A stretch of DNA of 64,000 nucleotides from Papilionanthe hookeriana x Papilionanthe teres (Eukaryota > Streptophyta > Magnoliopsida > Asparagales > Orchidaceae). The notes beneath the pieces are model-generated. The model was given only the letters and a program-made list of their open reading frames with translations, was not told where the DNA came from and ran no database searches. The position numbers and the translations under genes are program-made. Numbering within the stretch: position 1 is the first letter of the stretch; each line of letters starts with the position of its first letter. The DNA lies in contig CM040434.1 in the NCBI GenBank assembly GCA_022702705.1, forward strand, positions 58,521,022 through 58,585,021. The letters are read 5' to 3'. Below, piece after piece: positions 1-12,600 of the stretch.

Positions 1-194
1 CAAATATTCAATTTTTAACCTAATAACCAATTATTGACCTAATAAGTCAATCTCTGACCAATATGTCAACTTTGGTCAAAATTGTCAATCCTTGAACCAA
101 TGACCAACCCATTGACCCAATAGGTCAACTTTTGACCAAAAAGTTAATTTTGGTCAAAATGATCAATCCTTGACCCAATGACCAACCGATCGGC

Positions 195-2005
195 CTAATC
201 GGTCAACTTTTGACAAAAAAGTCAATTTTGGTCAAAATAGTAAATTTTTGAATTAATGGCCAATTATTTACCCAATTAGTCAATCTTTGACCAAAAAGTA
301 AATTTTGTCAAAATGGTCAATCCTTGACCCAATGACAAACCCATTGACCCAATATGTCAAATTTTGACCAAAAAATCAATTTTGGTCAAAATAGTCAAAT
401 TTTGACCTGATGACCACCCATTCACCCAATGTCTAAGCTTTTGACCAAAAAGTCAACTTTGGTCAAAATGGACAATTTTTTACCCAATGACCAACCCATT
501 GACCCAATAGATCAACTTTTTACCACAAAATCATCTTTGGTCAAAATGGTCAATTCTTGACCAATTACCAACTCATTGACCAAATGTGTCAACTTTTGTC
601 CAAAAAGTCAACTTTGGTCAAAATGGTCAATTTCTAACCCAATGACCACCCCATCGAATCCAGATGGGTTAACTTTGACAAAAATTCAACCTTGGTCAAA
701 ATAGTCAATTTTTTACCTAATGACCAATTATTGACCCAATAAGTTAATCTCTGACCAAAAAGTCAACTTTGGTCAAAATAGTCAATCTTTGACCCAATGA
801 TAAAATCATTAACCCAACAGGCAAACTTTTGACCAAAAATTTAACTTTTGTCAAAATGGACAATTTTTTACCCAATGACCAACCTATTGACCCAATCGGC
901 CAACTTTTGACCAAAAAGTCATCTTCGATCAAAATGGTCAACTCTCGACCCATTTTCCATCTCATTGATCAAATATGTCAACTTTTATCAAAATAGTCAA
1001 TTTCTGACTCAATCCCCACCACGTTGACCCAATAGGTCAACCTTTGACCAAAAGTTTAATTTTTGTCAAAATAATTAATTTTTGACCTAACGACAAATTA
1101 TTGACCCAATAAGTCAATTTCCGACCAAAAAGTCAACTTTGGTCGAAATGGTCAATCTTCGACCTAATGACTAAGCCATCGACCCATTATGTCAACTTCG
1201 ACCGAAAAGTCAACTTTGGTCAAAATGTTCAAACCACGACCTAATGACCAACCCATCGTCCTAAAAGGTCAACTTTCGAACAAAAAGTTAATTTTGGTCA
1301 AAATAATCAATTTCGACTTGATGACCAATTATCGACCCAAGAAGCCAATCTCTGACCAATAAGTTGACTTTGGTCAAAATGGTCAATCCGTGACCCAATG
1401 ACCAACCCATTAACCCAATAGGTCAACTTTTGAACAAAAAGTCAACTTTGGTTAAAATGATCAATCCTTGACCCAATGACCAACCTAGTGGCCTAATAGG
1501 TCAACTTTTGACCAAAAAGTCAATTTTAGTCAAAGTAGATAATTTTTTTTAATAACCAATTACTGACCCAATAAGTCAATCTCTGATTAAAAAGTCAACT
1601 TTAGACAAAATGGTCAATGCTTTGACCCAATGACCTAATAGGTCAACTTTTGACCGAAAAGTTAATTTGGGTCAAAATAGTCAATTTTTGACCAAATGAC
1701 CACCCATTGACCCAATAGGTCAAGTTTTGACAAAAAAGTCAACTTTGGTTAAAATGGTCAATTTTTGAACCAATAACTAACCCATTGACCCAATAGGTCA
1801 ACGTTTGACCAATAAAGTCATATTTGGTCAAACTGGTCAATTCTTGACCCAATTGCCAACTCATTGACCAAATAAGTCAATTTTTGACCACAACTTTGGT
1901 CAAAATGGTCAATTTCTGACCCAATGACCACTCCGTTGATCCAACGGGTTAACTTTTGACCAAAAATTAACTATTTCAACAAAAAATTCTATTTTGGTCC
2001 AAATA
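195..2005 (+). repeat. 5.11-kb duplication, copy 1
   Basis: Collinear with about 5305-7144. Matched markers give near-constant offsets: 250 to 5362 is 5112 and 921 to 6034 is 5113; the offset at the D' monomers (1908 to 7047) is 5139. Shared private variants include an AGGCAAACTTTTGACC third subunit near 820/5930 and a CCCATTTTCC variant near 949/6061. These shared variants show that the two are copies of each other and not just two pieces of the same satellite. Confidence 0.82.
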
Positions 2006-3082
2006 GTCAATTTTTGACCTAATAACCAATTATTGACCTAATAAGTCAATCTCTGACCAAAATGTCAACTTTGGTCAAAATGGTCAATCCTTGACCCAAT
2101 GACAATCCCATTGACCAAATAGATCAACTTTTGACCAAAAAGTCATCTTCGGTCAAAATGGTCAATCCTTAAACCAATTACCAACGCATTGACCAAATAT
2201 GTCAACTTTTGACCAAAAAGTCAATTTTGGTCAAAATGGTCAATTTTTCACCCAATGGCCACCCCATTGACCCAATGAGTCAACTTTTGACAAAAAATTT
2301 ATTTTTTATCAAAATGGTCAATACTTAACCCAATGACCAACCCATTGACCCAATTGGTCAACTTTTGACCTAAAATTCAACATCGGTCAAAATGGACAAT
2401 CCTTGATCCAATGACCAACCCATTGACCAAATAGGTCAAGTTTTGACCAAAAAGTCAATTTTGGTCAAAATAACCAAATTTCGACCTAATGACGAATTAT
2501 CGACCTAGCAAGCCAATCTCTCGACCAAAAAGTTAACTTCGATCAAAATGGTCAATTCTCGAAGTAATGACCAACCCATCGATCTAACAGTCAACTATCG
2601 ACCAAAAAGTTAACTTTGGTCAAAATGGTCAATCTCGACCCAATGACCCACCCATGGCCTAATCGGTCAACTTTTGACCAAAAAGTCTATTTTGGTCAAA
2701 ATAGTAAATTTTTGAAATAATGGCCAATTATTCACCCAATAAGTCAATCTCTGAGAAAAAAGTAAATTTTGGTCAAAATGGTCAATCCTTGACCCAATGA
2801 CAAACCCATTGACCTAATATGTCAACTTTTGACCAAAAAATCAATTTTGGTCAAAATAGTCAAATTTTGACCTAATGACCACCCATTCACCCAATGACTT
2901 AGCTTTTGACCAAAAAGTCAACTTTGGTCAAAATGGATAATTTTTTACCCAATGACCAACCCATTAACCCAATAGGTCAACTTTTTGCCACAAAATCATC
3001 TTTGGTCAATTCTTAACCAAATTACCAACTTATTGACCAAATGTTTCCACTTTTGACCAAAAAGTCAACTTTGGTCAAAATG
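1908..3082 (+). repeat. 1.33-kb unit, short copy (1175 bp)
   Basis: Runs from one five-subunit D monomer to the next (1908 to 3083). It is 162 bp shorter than the next unit, which is about two monomers. The jump is near 2110, where the sequence goes from an ACAATCCCATTGACC monomer directly into a GATCAAC/GTCATCTTCGG monomer. In the neighbouring copy, two further monomers lie between these (near 3300-3440). Confidence 0.75.
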
Positions 3083-3180
3083 GTTAATTTCTAACCCAAT
3101 GACCACCCCGTTGACAAGATGGGTTAAATTTTGACGAAAAAGTCACTATTTCAACCAAAAATTTTATTTTGGTCAAAATA
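3083..3180 (+). repeat. D' monomer with five subunits (98 bp)
   Basis: An enlarged D monomer with an extra subunit of about 19-20 bp, recognised by CTATTT(C/T)(A/G)ACC. Other copies are at 1908-2005, 4420-4517 and 7047-7144 (98 bp each), 13333-13429 (97), 15542-15639 (98) and 40185-40281 (97). The copy at 63768-63844 keeps CTATTTCAACC but is only 77 bp, so it lost a subunit elsewhere. Confidence 0.85.
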
Positions 3181-4419
3181 GTCAATTTTTGACCTAATAA
3201 CCAATTATTGACCTAATAAGTCTATCTCTGACCAAAATGTTAACTTTGGTCAAAATGGTCAATCCTTGACCCAATGACAATCCCATTGACCCAATAGGTC
3301 AACTTTTGACCAAAAACTCAATTTTGGTCAAAATAGTCAATTTTTGACCTAATGGCCACCCATTGACCTAATAGGTCAACATTTAACCAAAAAGTCAACT
3401 TTTGTAAAAATGGTTAATTTTTTACCCAACGACCAACCCATTGACCAAATAGATCAACTTTTGACCAAAAAGTCATCTTCTATCAAAATGGTCAATCCTT
3501 TAACCAATTACCAACGCACTGACCAAATATGTCAACTTTTGACCAAAAAGACAATTTTGGTCAAAATGGTCAATTTTTTACCCAATGGCCACCCCGTTGA
3601 CCCAATGGGTCAACTTTTGACAATAAATTTAATTTTTATCAAAATGGTCAATCGTTGACCCAATGACCAACCCATTGACCCAATTGGTCAACTTTTGACC
3701 AAAAATTCAACATCAGTCAAAATGGTCAATGCTTGACCCAATGACCAACCCATTGACCCAATAAGTCAAGTTTTGATCAAAAAGTCAATTTTGGTCAAAA
3801 TAGTCAAAATTTGACCTAATGACGAATTATTGACCCAAAGAAGCCAATCTTGACCAAAAGTTAAGCTTTGGTCAAAATGGTCAATCCTCAACCAATGACC
3901 AACCCATCGATCCAATCAGTCAACTATCGACCAAAAAGTTAACTTCGGTCAAAGTGGTCAATCTCGACCCAATGACCCACCCATCGCCTAATAGGTCAAT
4001 CTCGACCAAAAAGTCTATTTTGGTCAAAATAGTAAATTTTTGAATTAATGGTCAATTATTCACCCAATAAGTCAATCTCTAACCAAAAAGTAAATTTTGG
4101 TCAAAATGGTCAATCTTTGACCCAATGACAAACCCATTGACCCCATATGTCAACTTTTTGACCAAAAAATCAATTTTTGTCAAAATAGTCAAATTTTGAC
4201 CTAATGACCACGCATTCACCCAATGTCTCAGCTTTTGACCAAAAAGTCAAATTTGGTCAAAATGGACAATTTTTTCCCAATGACCAACCCGTTGACCCAA
4301 TAGGTCAACTTTTTACCATAAAATCTTCTTTGGTCAAAATGGTCAATTCTTGACCAAATTACCAACTCATTGAACAAATGTGTCAACATTTGACCAAAAA
4401 GTCAACTTTGGTCAAAATG
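3083..4419 (+). repeat. 1.33-kb unit, full copy (1337 bp)
   Basis: Runs from the D' monomer at 3083 to the D' monomer at 4420. At 1337 bp it equals about 17 monomers, one of them the enlarged 98-bp type. It contains the GAATTAATGG and CACCCATTCACCC markers once each. Confidence 0.78.
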
Positions 4420-5797
4420 GTGATTTTCTAACCCAATGACCACCCCGTTGACCTTATGGGTTAGCTTTTGAGAAAAAATTCACTATTTCAACCAAAAATT
4501 CTATTTTGGTCGAAATAGTAAATTTTTAACCTAATAACCAATTATTGACCTAATAAGTCAATATCTGACCAAAACGTCAACTTTGGTCAAAATGGTCAAT
4601 CCTTGACCCAATGATAATCCCATTGACCCAATAGGTTAACTTTTGACCAAAAACTCAATTTTGGTCAAAATAGTCAATTTTTTACCTAATGGCCACCCAT
4701 TAACCTATCAGGTCAACTTTTAACCAAAAAGTCAACTTTTGTAAAAATGGTCAATTTTTGACCCAACGACTAAACAATGACCAAATAGATCAACTTTTGA
4801 CCAAAAAGTCATTTTCGGTCAAAATGGTCAATTCTTATTCCCATTACTAACTCATTGACCAATTATGTCAACTTTTGACCAAAAAGTCAATTTTGGTCAA
4901 AATGGTCAATCTTGGACCCAATGGCCACCTCGTTGATCCAATGGGTCAACTTTTGACAAAAATTTATTTTTTATCAAAATAGTCAATCCTTGACCCAATG
5001 ACCAACCCATTGACCCAATTGGTCAAACTTTGACCAAAAAGTCAACTTCAATCAAAGTGGTCAATCCTTGACCCAATAGGTCAAGTTTTGACCAAAAAGT
5101 CAATTTTGGTCAAAATAACCAATCTCGACCTAATGACGAATTATCGATCCAAAGAAGCCAATCTCTCGACCAAAAAGTCAACTTTGGTCAAAATGGTCAA
5201 TCTTCGAACCAATGACCAACCCATCGACCCAATATGTCAACTTTTGACCAAAAAGTTAATTTTGGTCAAAATGATCAATCCTTGACCCAATGACCAACCG
5301 ATTGGCCTAATCGGTCAACTTTTGACCAAAAAGTCTATTTTGGTCAAAATAGTAAATTTTTGAATTAATGGCCAATTATTTACCCAATAAGTCAATCTTT
5401 GACCAAAAAGTAAATTTTTGTCAATATGGTCAATCCTTGACCCAATGACAAACCCATTGACCCAATATGTCAACTTTTGACCAAAAATCAATTTTGGTCA
5501 AAATAGTCAAATTTTGACCTAATGACCACCCATTCACACAATGTCTAGGCTTTTGACCAAAAAGTCAACTTTGGTCAAAATGGACAATTTTTTACCCAAT
5601 GACCAACCCATTGACCCAATAGGTCAAGTTTTTACCACAAAATCATCTTGGGTCAAAATGGTCAATTCTTGACCAAATTACTAACTCATTGACCAAATGT
5701 GTTAACTTTTGTCCAAAAAGTCAACTTTGGTCAAAATGATCAATTTCTAACCCAATGACCACCCCGTTGACCAGATGGGTTAACTTTTGACAAAAAA
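4420..5797 (+). repeat. 1.33-kb unit, third copy with altered end
   Basis: Starts with the D' monomer at 4420 and is collinear with the preceding unit until about 5790. There the expected D' is replaced by an ordinary D, and the sequence switches to the path seen after position 660. This is the place where the 5.11-kb duplication is spliced onto the 1.33-kb series. Confidence 0.65.
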
Positions 5798-7144
5798 TTC
5801 AACTTTGCACAAAATAGTCAATTTTTTACCTAATGACCAATTATTGACCCAATAAGTTAATCTCTGACCAAAAAGTCAACTTTGGTCAAAATAGTCAATC
5901 TTTGACCCAATGATAAAATCATTAACGCAACAGGCAAACTTTTGACCAAAAAGTTAACTTTGGTCAAAATGGACAATTTTTTACCCAATGACCAACCTAT
6001 TGACCCAATAGGCCAACTTTTGACCAAAAAGTCATCTTCGATCAAAATGGTCAACTCTCTACCCATTTTCCAACTTATTGATCAAATATGTCAACTTCTA
6101 TCAAAATGGTCAATTTCTGACTCAATCACCACCACGTTGACCCAATAGGTCAACCTTTGACCAAAAGTTTAATTTTTGTCAAAATAATTAATTTTTGACC
6201 TAATGACAAATTATCGAATCTAATAAGTCAATTCTCGACTAAAAAGTCAACTTTGGTCGAAATGGTCAATCATTGACCTAATGACCAACCCATTGACCCA
6301 ATAGGTCAACTTTTGACCAAAAATTCAACTTCGGTCAAAATGTTCAATCCTTGACCTAATGACCAACCCATTGTCCTAAAAGGTCAACTTTTGAACAAAA
6401 AGTCAATTTTGGTCAAAATAGTCAATTTTTGACTTGATGACCAATTATTGACCCAGTAAGCCAATCTCTGACCAAAAAGTCAACTTTGGTCAAAATGGTT
6501 AATCCGTGTCCCGATGACCAACCCATTAACCCAATAGGTCAACTTTTGACTAAAAAGTCAACTTTGGTTAAAATGATCAATCCTTGACCCAATGACCAAC
6601 CTAATGGCCTAATAGGTCAACTTTTGACCAAAAAGTCAATTTTGGTCAAAGTAGATAATTTTTTTTAATAACCAATTATTGACCCAATAAGTCAATCTCT
6701 GATTAAAAAGTCATCTTTAGACAAAATGGTCAATTTTTGACCCACTGTCCACTTTTGACCCAATGACCTAATAGGTCAACTTTTGACCAAAAAGTTAATT
6801 TGGGTCAAAATAGTCAATTTTTGACCAAATGACTACCCATTGACCCAATAGGTTAAGTTTTGACCAAAAAGTCAACTTTGGTTAAAATGGTCATTTTTGA
6901 ACCAATGACCAACTAATTGACCCGATAGGTCAACGTTTGACCAAAAAAAGTCATATTTGGTCAAAATGGTCAATACTTGACCCAATTGCCAACTCAATGA
7001 CCAAATATGTCAACTTTTGACCAAAAAGTCAACTTTGGTCGAAATGATCAATTTCTGACCCAATGACCACTCCGTTGACCCAATGGGATAACTTTTAACC
7101 AAAAATTGACTATTTCAACCAGAAATTCTTTTTTCGTCAAAATA
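5305..7144 (+). repeat. 5.11-kb duplication, copy 2
   Basis: Partner of 195-2005, with a steady offset of 5112-5139 bp. The slightly larger offset at the right end reflects small indels. The copy ends with a 98-bp five-subunit D monomer (7047-7144), as copy 1 does (1908-2005). Confidence 0.82.
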
Positions 7145-8099
7145 GTCAATTTTTGACCTAATAACTAATTATTGACCTAATAAGTCAATCTCAGACCAAA
7201 ATGTCAACTTTGGTCAAAATGATCAATCATTAACCCAATGACAATCCCATTGATTCAATAGGTCAACTTTTGACCAAAAACTCAATTTTGGTCAAATAAT
7301 CAATTTTCGACTCTAATGGCCACCCATCGACCCAACAGACAACATTCGGAAGCAAAAAGTCAACTTTTGTAAAAATGGTTAATTTTTGACCCATTGACCA
7401 ACCCATTGGCCCAATATGTCAACTTTTGACCAAAAAGTCATCTCCAGTCAACTCATTGACCAGTTATGTCAATATTTGACCAAAAAGTCAATTTTGGTCA
7501 AAATGGTAAATTTTTTGTCACAATGGTCCATTTTTGACCCACTGTCCACCCCGTTGACCCAATGGGTCAACTTTTGACAAAAAATTTAATTTTTATCAAA
7601 ATGGTCAATCCTTGACCAATGACCAACCCATTGACCCAATAGGTTAAATTTTAACCAAAAAGTCAACTTTGGTAAAAATGGTAAATCCTTGACCCAATGA
7701 CCAACCCATTGATCCAATAGGTCAAGTTTTGACCAAAAAGTCAAGTTTGGTCAAATTAGTCAAGTTTTGACCTAATGACGAATTATTGACCCAGTAAGCC
7801 AATCTCTGACCAAAAAGTCAACTTTGGTTAAAACGGTCAATCCTTGACCCAATGACCAACCTATTGACTAAATAGGTCAACTTTTGACCAAAAAGCTAAC
7901 TTTGGTCAAAATGATCAATCCTTGACCCAATGACCAACCCATTTGACTAATCGGTCAACTTTTGAGCAAAAAGTATATTTTTGTCAAAATAGTTAATTTT
8001 TTAATTAATGGCCAATTATTCACCCAATAAGTTAATCTCTGACCAAAAAGTAAATTTTGGTCAAAATGGTCAATCCTTAACCCAATGACGAACCAAAAA

Positions 8100-11000
8100 G
8101 TCAAATTGGTCAAAATAGTCAATTTTTGAATTAATGACCAATTATTGACCCAACAAGTCAAGCTCTGACCAAAAAGTCAACTTTGGTCAAAATAGTCAAT
8201 CCTTGATCTAATGACCAACCCATTGACCCAATAGGTCAACTTTTGACCAAAAAGTCAACTTTGGTAAAAATGATCAATCATTGTCCCAATAACAAACCCG
8301 TTGACCATTTTGGTCAAGATAGTTAATTTTTGACCTAATGAGTAATTATTGACCCAATAAGTCAAACTCTGACCGAAAAGTCAACTTTGGTCAAAATAGT
8401 CAATCCTGGACCTAATGACAAACCCATTGAACCAATAGGTCAACTTTTGACCAAAAAGTCAATTTTAGTTAAAATAGTCAACTTTTTACATAATGACCAC
8501 CCATTGACCCAATATGTCAACTTTTGACCAAAAAGTCAACTTTGGTCAAAATGGTCAATTTTTGACTCAATAAATCAACTTTTGACCCAAAAGTCATCTT
8601 CAGTCAAAATGGTCAATTCTTGACCATATTACCAACTCATTGACCAAATATGTCAACTTTTGAGCAAAAAATCAACTTTGGTTAAAATGGTCAATCCTTG
8701 ACCTAATGACCAACCAATTGACCCAAAAGATCAACTTTTGACCAAAAAGTTAAATTTGTTCAAAATAGTCAATTTTCGACCTAATGACCAATGATTGACT
8801 CAGTAAGCCAATCCCTGACCAAAAATTGAACTTAGGTCAAAATGGTTGATCTTTGACCCAATGAAAAATCCATTAAACCAATAGGTAAACTTTTGACTTA
8901 AAAGTCAACTTTGGTCAAAATGGTCAATTTCTGACACAGACCAACCCATTATCCCAATAGGTCAACTTTTTACCAACAAGCCAACTTTGGTCAAAATGGT
9001 CTATCCTTAACCCATTGACCCAATAGGTCAACTTTTGACCAAAAAGTCAACTCTGATCAAAATGATCAATCCTTGACACAATGCCAATCCATTGGCCTAA
9101 TAGGTCAACTTTTGACCAAAAAGTCAATTTTGGTCAAAATAGTCAATTTTTGAATTAATGACCAATTATCGAATCTAATAATTCAATCTCCAACATAAAG
9201 CCAACTTTGGTCAAAATGGTCAATCATCGATCTAATGATAAACCTATTGACCCAATAAGTTAAACTTTGAACAAAACATCAATTTTAGTCAAAATAGACA
9301 ATTTTTGACCTAATGACCACCCATTGACCCAATAGGTCTACATTTAACCAAAAAGTAAAGTTCGGTTAAAATGGTGAATTTTGACCCAATGACTAACCCA
9401 TTGACCCAATAGGTCAACTTTCGACCAAAAAGTAATCTTTGTTCAAAATGGTCAATTCTTGACCCAATTACCAACTCATTGACCAAAATTGTCAACTTTT
9501 AATCAAAAAATCAACTTTGGTAAAAATGGTCAATTTCTGACCCGTTGATTATTTTGGTCAAAATATTTAATTTTGACATAATAGCCAATTATTGACACAA
9601 TAAGTCAAACTCTGACCGAAAAGTCAACTTTAGTCAAAATGGTCAGTCCTTGACTTAATGACAAACTCATTGAGATAATAGGTCAACTTTTGACCAAAAA
9701 GTCAATTTTGGTCAAAATAGTCAACTTTTTACATAATGACCACTCATTGACCCAATAGGTCAACTTTTGACTAAAAAGTCAACTTTGGTCAAAATGGTCA
9801 ATTTTTGACCCAATAAATCAACTTTTGACCCAAAAGGCATCTTCGGTCAAAATGGACAACCCTTGATCCAATGACAACTCATTGACCAAATATGTCAACT
9901 TTTGAGCATAAAGTAAACTTTGGTCAAAATGGTCAATCCTTGACCTAATGACCAACCTATTGACCCAATAGGTCAACTTTTGACCAAAAAGTCAACTTTG
10001 GTCAAAATGGACAATCCTTGATCTAATGACAAAGCCATTGACCCAATAGGTCAACTTTTCACCAAAAAGTCAATTTTGGTCAAAATAGTCAATTTTTAAC
10101 CTAATGACACCCAATAGGTCAACTTTTGACAAAAAAGTCAACTTTGGCCAAAAGAGTCAATTTTTGAACCAATGACCAATACAATGACCCAATAGGTCAA
10201 CTTTTGACTAAAAAGTCATCTTTTGTCAAAATGAACAATTCTTGACCAAATTACCAACTAATAGACCAAATAGGTCAACTTTTTACTAAAATGTCAAAAA
10301 TGGTCAATTTCTGACCTGATGACCGCCGCGTTGACCATTTTGGTCAAAAAAGTCAATTTTTGACCTAATGACCAATTATTGACCAAATAAGTTAAACTCT
10401 AACCGAAAAGTCAACTATGGTAAAAATGGTTAATCCTTGTCCCAACGACCAATCCCTTGACCGAATAGGTCAACTTTTGACCAAAAAGTCAATTTTGGTC
10501 AAAACAGTCAATTTTTTACCTAATGACCACCCATTGACCCAATAGGTCAACTTTTGACCAAAAAGTCAACTTTGGTCAAAATGGTTAATTTTTAACCCAA
10601 TAGATCAACTTTTGACCCAAAAATCATCTTCGATCAAAATGGTCAATTATTGACCCATTTACCAACTAATTGATCAAATATGTCAACTTTTGAGCAAAAA
10701 GTCAACTTTCGTCAAAATGGTCAATCCTTGACCTAATGATCAACCCATAGACCCAATAGGTCAATTTTTGACCAAAAAGTCAATTTTGGTTAAAATAGCT
10801 AATTTTTGACCTAATGACGAATAATTTACCCAGTACGCCAATCTCTGACCAAAAAGTCAACTTTGGTCAAAATGGTTGATCTTTAACCCAATAACAAAGT
10901 CATTAAACCAATAGGTCAACTTTTGACCAAAAAGTCAACTTTGGTCAAAATGGTCAACTTCTGACCCAATGACCAACCCTTGGACCCAATAGGTCAACTT

Positions 11001-12600
11001 TTGTCCAAAAAGTTAACTTTGGTCAGGTCAAACCTTGACCCAATAACCAACCCATTGACCCACTAGGTCAACTTTTGACCAAAAAGTCAATTTTGGTCAA
11101 AATAGCCAAATTTTGACCTAATGACCACCAATTGACCAAGTAGGTCAACTTTTGACCAAATAGTCAACTTTGATCAAAATGGTCAATTTTTGACCCAATG
11201 ACCAACTCATTGACCGAATAAGTCAACTTTTGACTAAAAAGAAATCTTTGGTTAAAATGGCCAATTCTTAACCCAATTACCAGCTCATTAACCAAATGGG
11301 TCAACTTTTGACCAAAAAGTCAACTTTGGTCAAAATGTTCAATTTCTGACCTAATGAACACCCCGTTCACCCAATGGGTTAACTATTAACCAGAAATTTG
11401 ATTTTGGTCAAAATAGTCAATTTTTGACTTAATGACCAATTATTGACCCAATAAGTAAATCTCTGACTAAAAACTCAACTTTGGTCAAAAAGGTCAATAC
11501 TTGACCCAATGACAAACCCATTAACCCAATAGGTCAACCTTTGACCAAAAAGTCAATTTTGGCCAAAAAAGTCAATTTTTGACGTAATGACCAATTTTTG
11601 ATCCAGTAAGCCAATCTCTAACCAAGAAATCAACTTTAAGAAAAATGGTCAATTCTTGACCCAATGACCAACGCATTGATCCAATAGGTCACTTTTGACC
11701 AAAAAGACAATTTTGGTCGAAATTGTCAATCTTTTACGCAATGACCAAATCATTGACCCAATAGGTCAACTTTTGATCAAAAATTCAATGTTGGTCAAAA
11801 TAGTCAATCTTTGACCCATTGACCAACCCATTCCCAATAGGTAAACATTTGCCAAAAAGTTAATTTTGGTCAAAATTGTCAATTTTTGACCTAATGACCA
11901 CCCCATTAACCCAATATGTTAACGTTTGACAGAAAAATAAAGTTTGGCTAAAATGGTCAATTCTGACTCAATGACTAACCCATTAACCCAATAGGTCAAA
12001 TTTTGACCAAAACGTCAACTTTGGTCAAAATTGTCAATTTCTAACCCAATGACCTCCTCGTTGAACCAAAAGGTCATCTTTGGTTAAAATTGTCAATCCT
12101 TGACCCAATGACAAACCCATTGACGCAATACGTCAACTTTTGACTAAAAAGTCAATTTTGGTCAAAATAGTAAATTTTTGACCTAATGAACACCAATAAA
12201 CCCAATAGACAACTTTTGACTAAAAAGTTAACTTTGGTCAAACTGGTCAAATTTTTACTCAATGTCCAACCCATTGACCCAAAAGCTTAAATTTTGATCA
12301 AAAAGTCATCTTCGTTCAAAATGGTCAATTCTTGACCCAATTACCAACACATTGAACAAATAGGTCAACTTTTGACCAAAAAGTCAACATTGTTCAAGAT
12401 GGTCAATTTCTGACCCAATGACTACCCCGTTGACCCAATGGGTCAAATTTTGAGCAAAAATATAATTTTTGTCAAAATAATTAATTTTAGACCTAATGAC
12501 CAATTATTGACCCAATAAGTCAATCACTGACCAAAAAGTCAACATTGGTCAAAATGGTCAGTCCTTGACCCAATGACCAACCCATTTACCCTATAGGTTA
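8100..12600 (+). repeat. loosely ordered array, units of about 1.24 kb
   Basis: Repeated markers show local duplication: TGAGCA at 8661, 9903 and 10691 (1242 then 788 bp; the difference, 454 bp, is close to one hexamer) and a CGTTGACCATTTT-type truncated D near 8297, 9541 and 10328. From about 11.0 to 12.6 kb the monomers are ordinary and I could not assign a larger unit. Nothing other than satellite is present. Confidence 0.65.

Larger units (their letters stand above)
1..8100 (+). repeat. family I higher-order region
   Basis: Family I is defined by three markers that recur together: GAATTAATGG (250, 4042, 5362; variants at 2714 and 8002), a CACCCATTCACCCAATG monomer (near 416, 2885, 4210 and 5530), and a five-subunit D variant. 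Marker spacings are 2464, 1328, 1320 and 2640 bp, so a unit of about 1.32 kb (17 monomers) underlies the region. The right boundary is approximate. The same marker set returns at 63395. Confidence 0.8.

Noticed and set aside
744..965. Minus-strand open frame of 73 codons, with a near-identical one at 5857-6066
   Set aside because: It is a periodic translation of the satellite. The similarity reflects the 5.11-kb DNA duplication, not protein conservation. No start context, domain or codon bias supports a gene.
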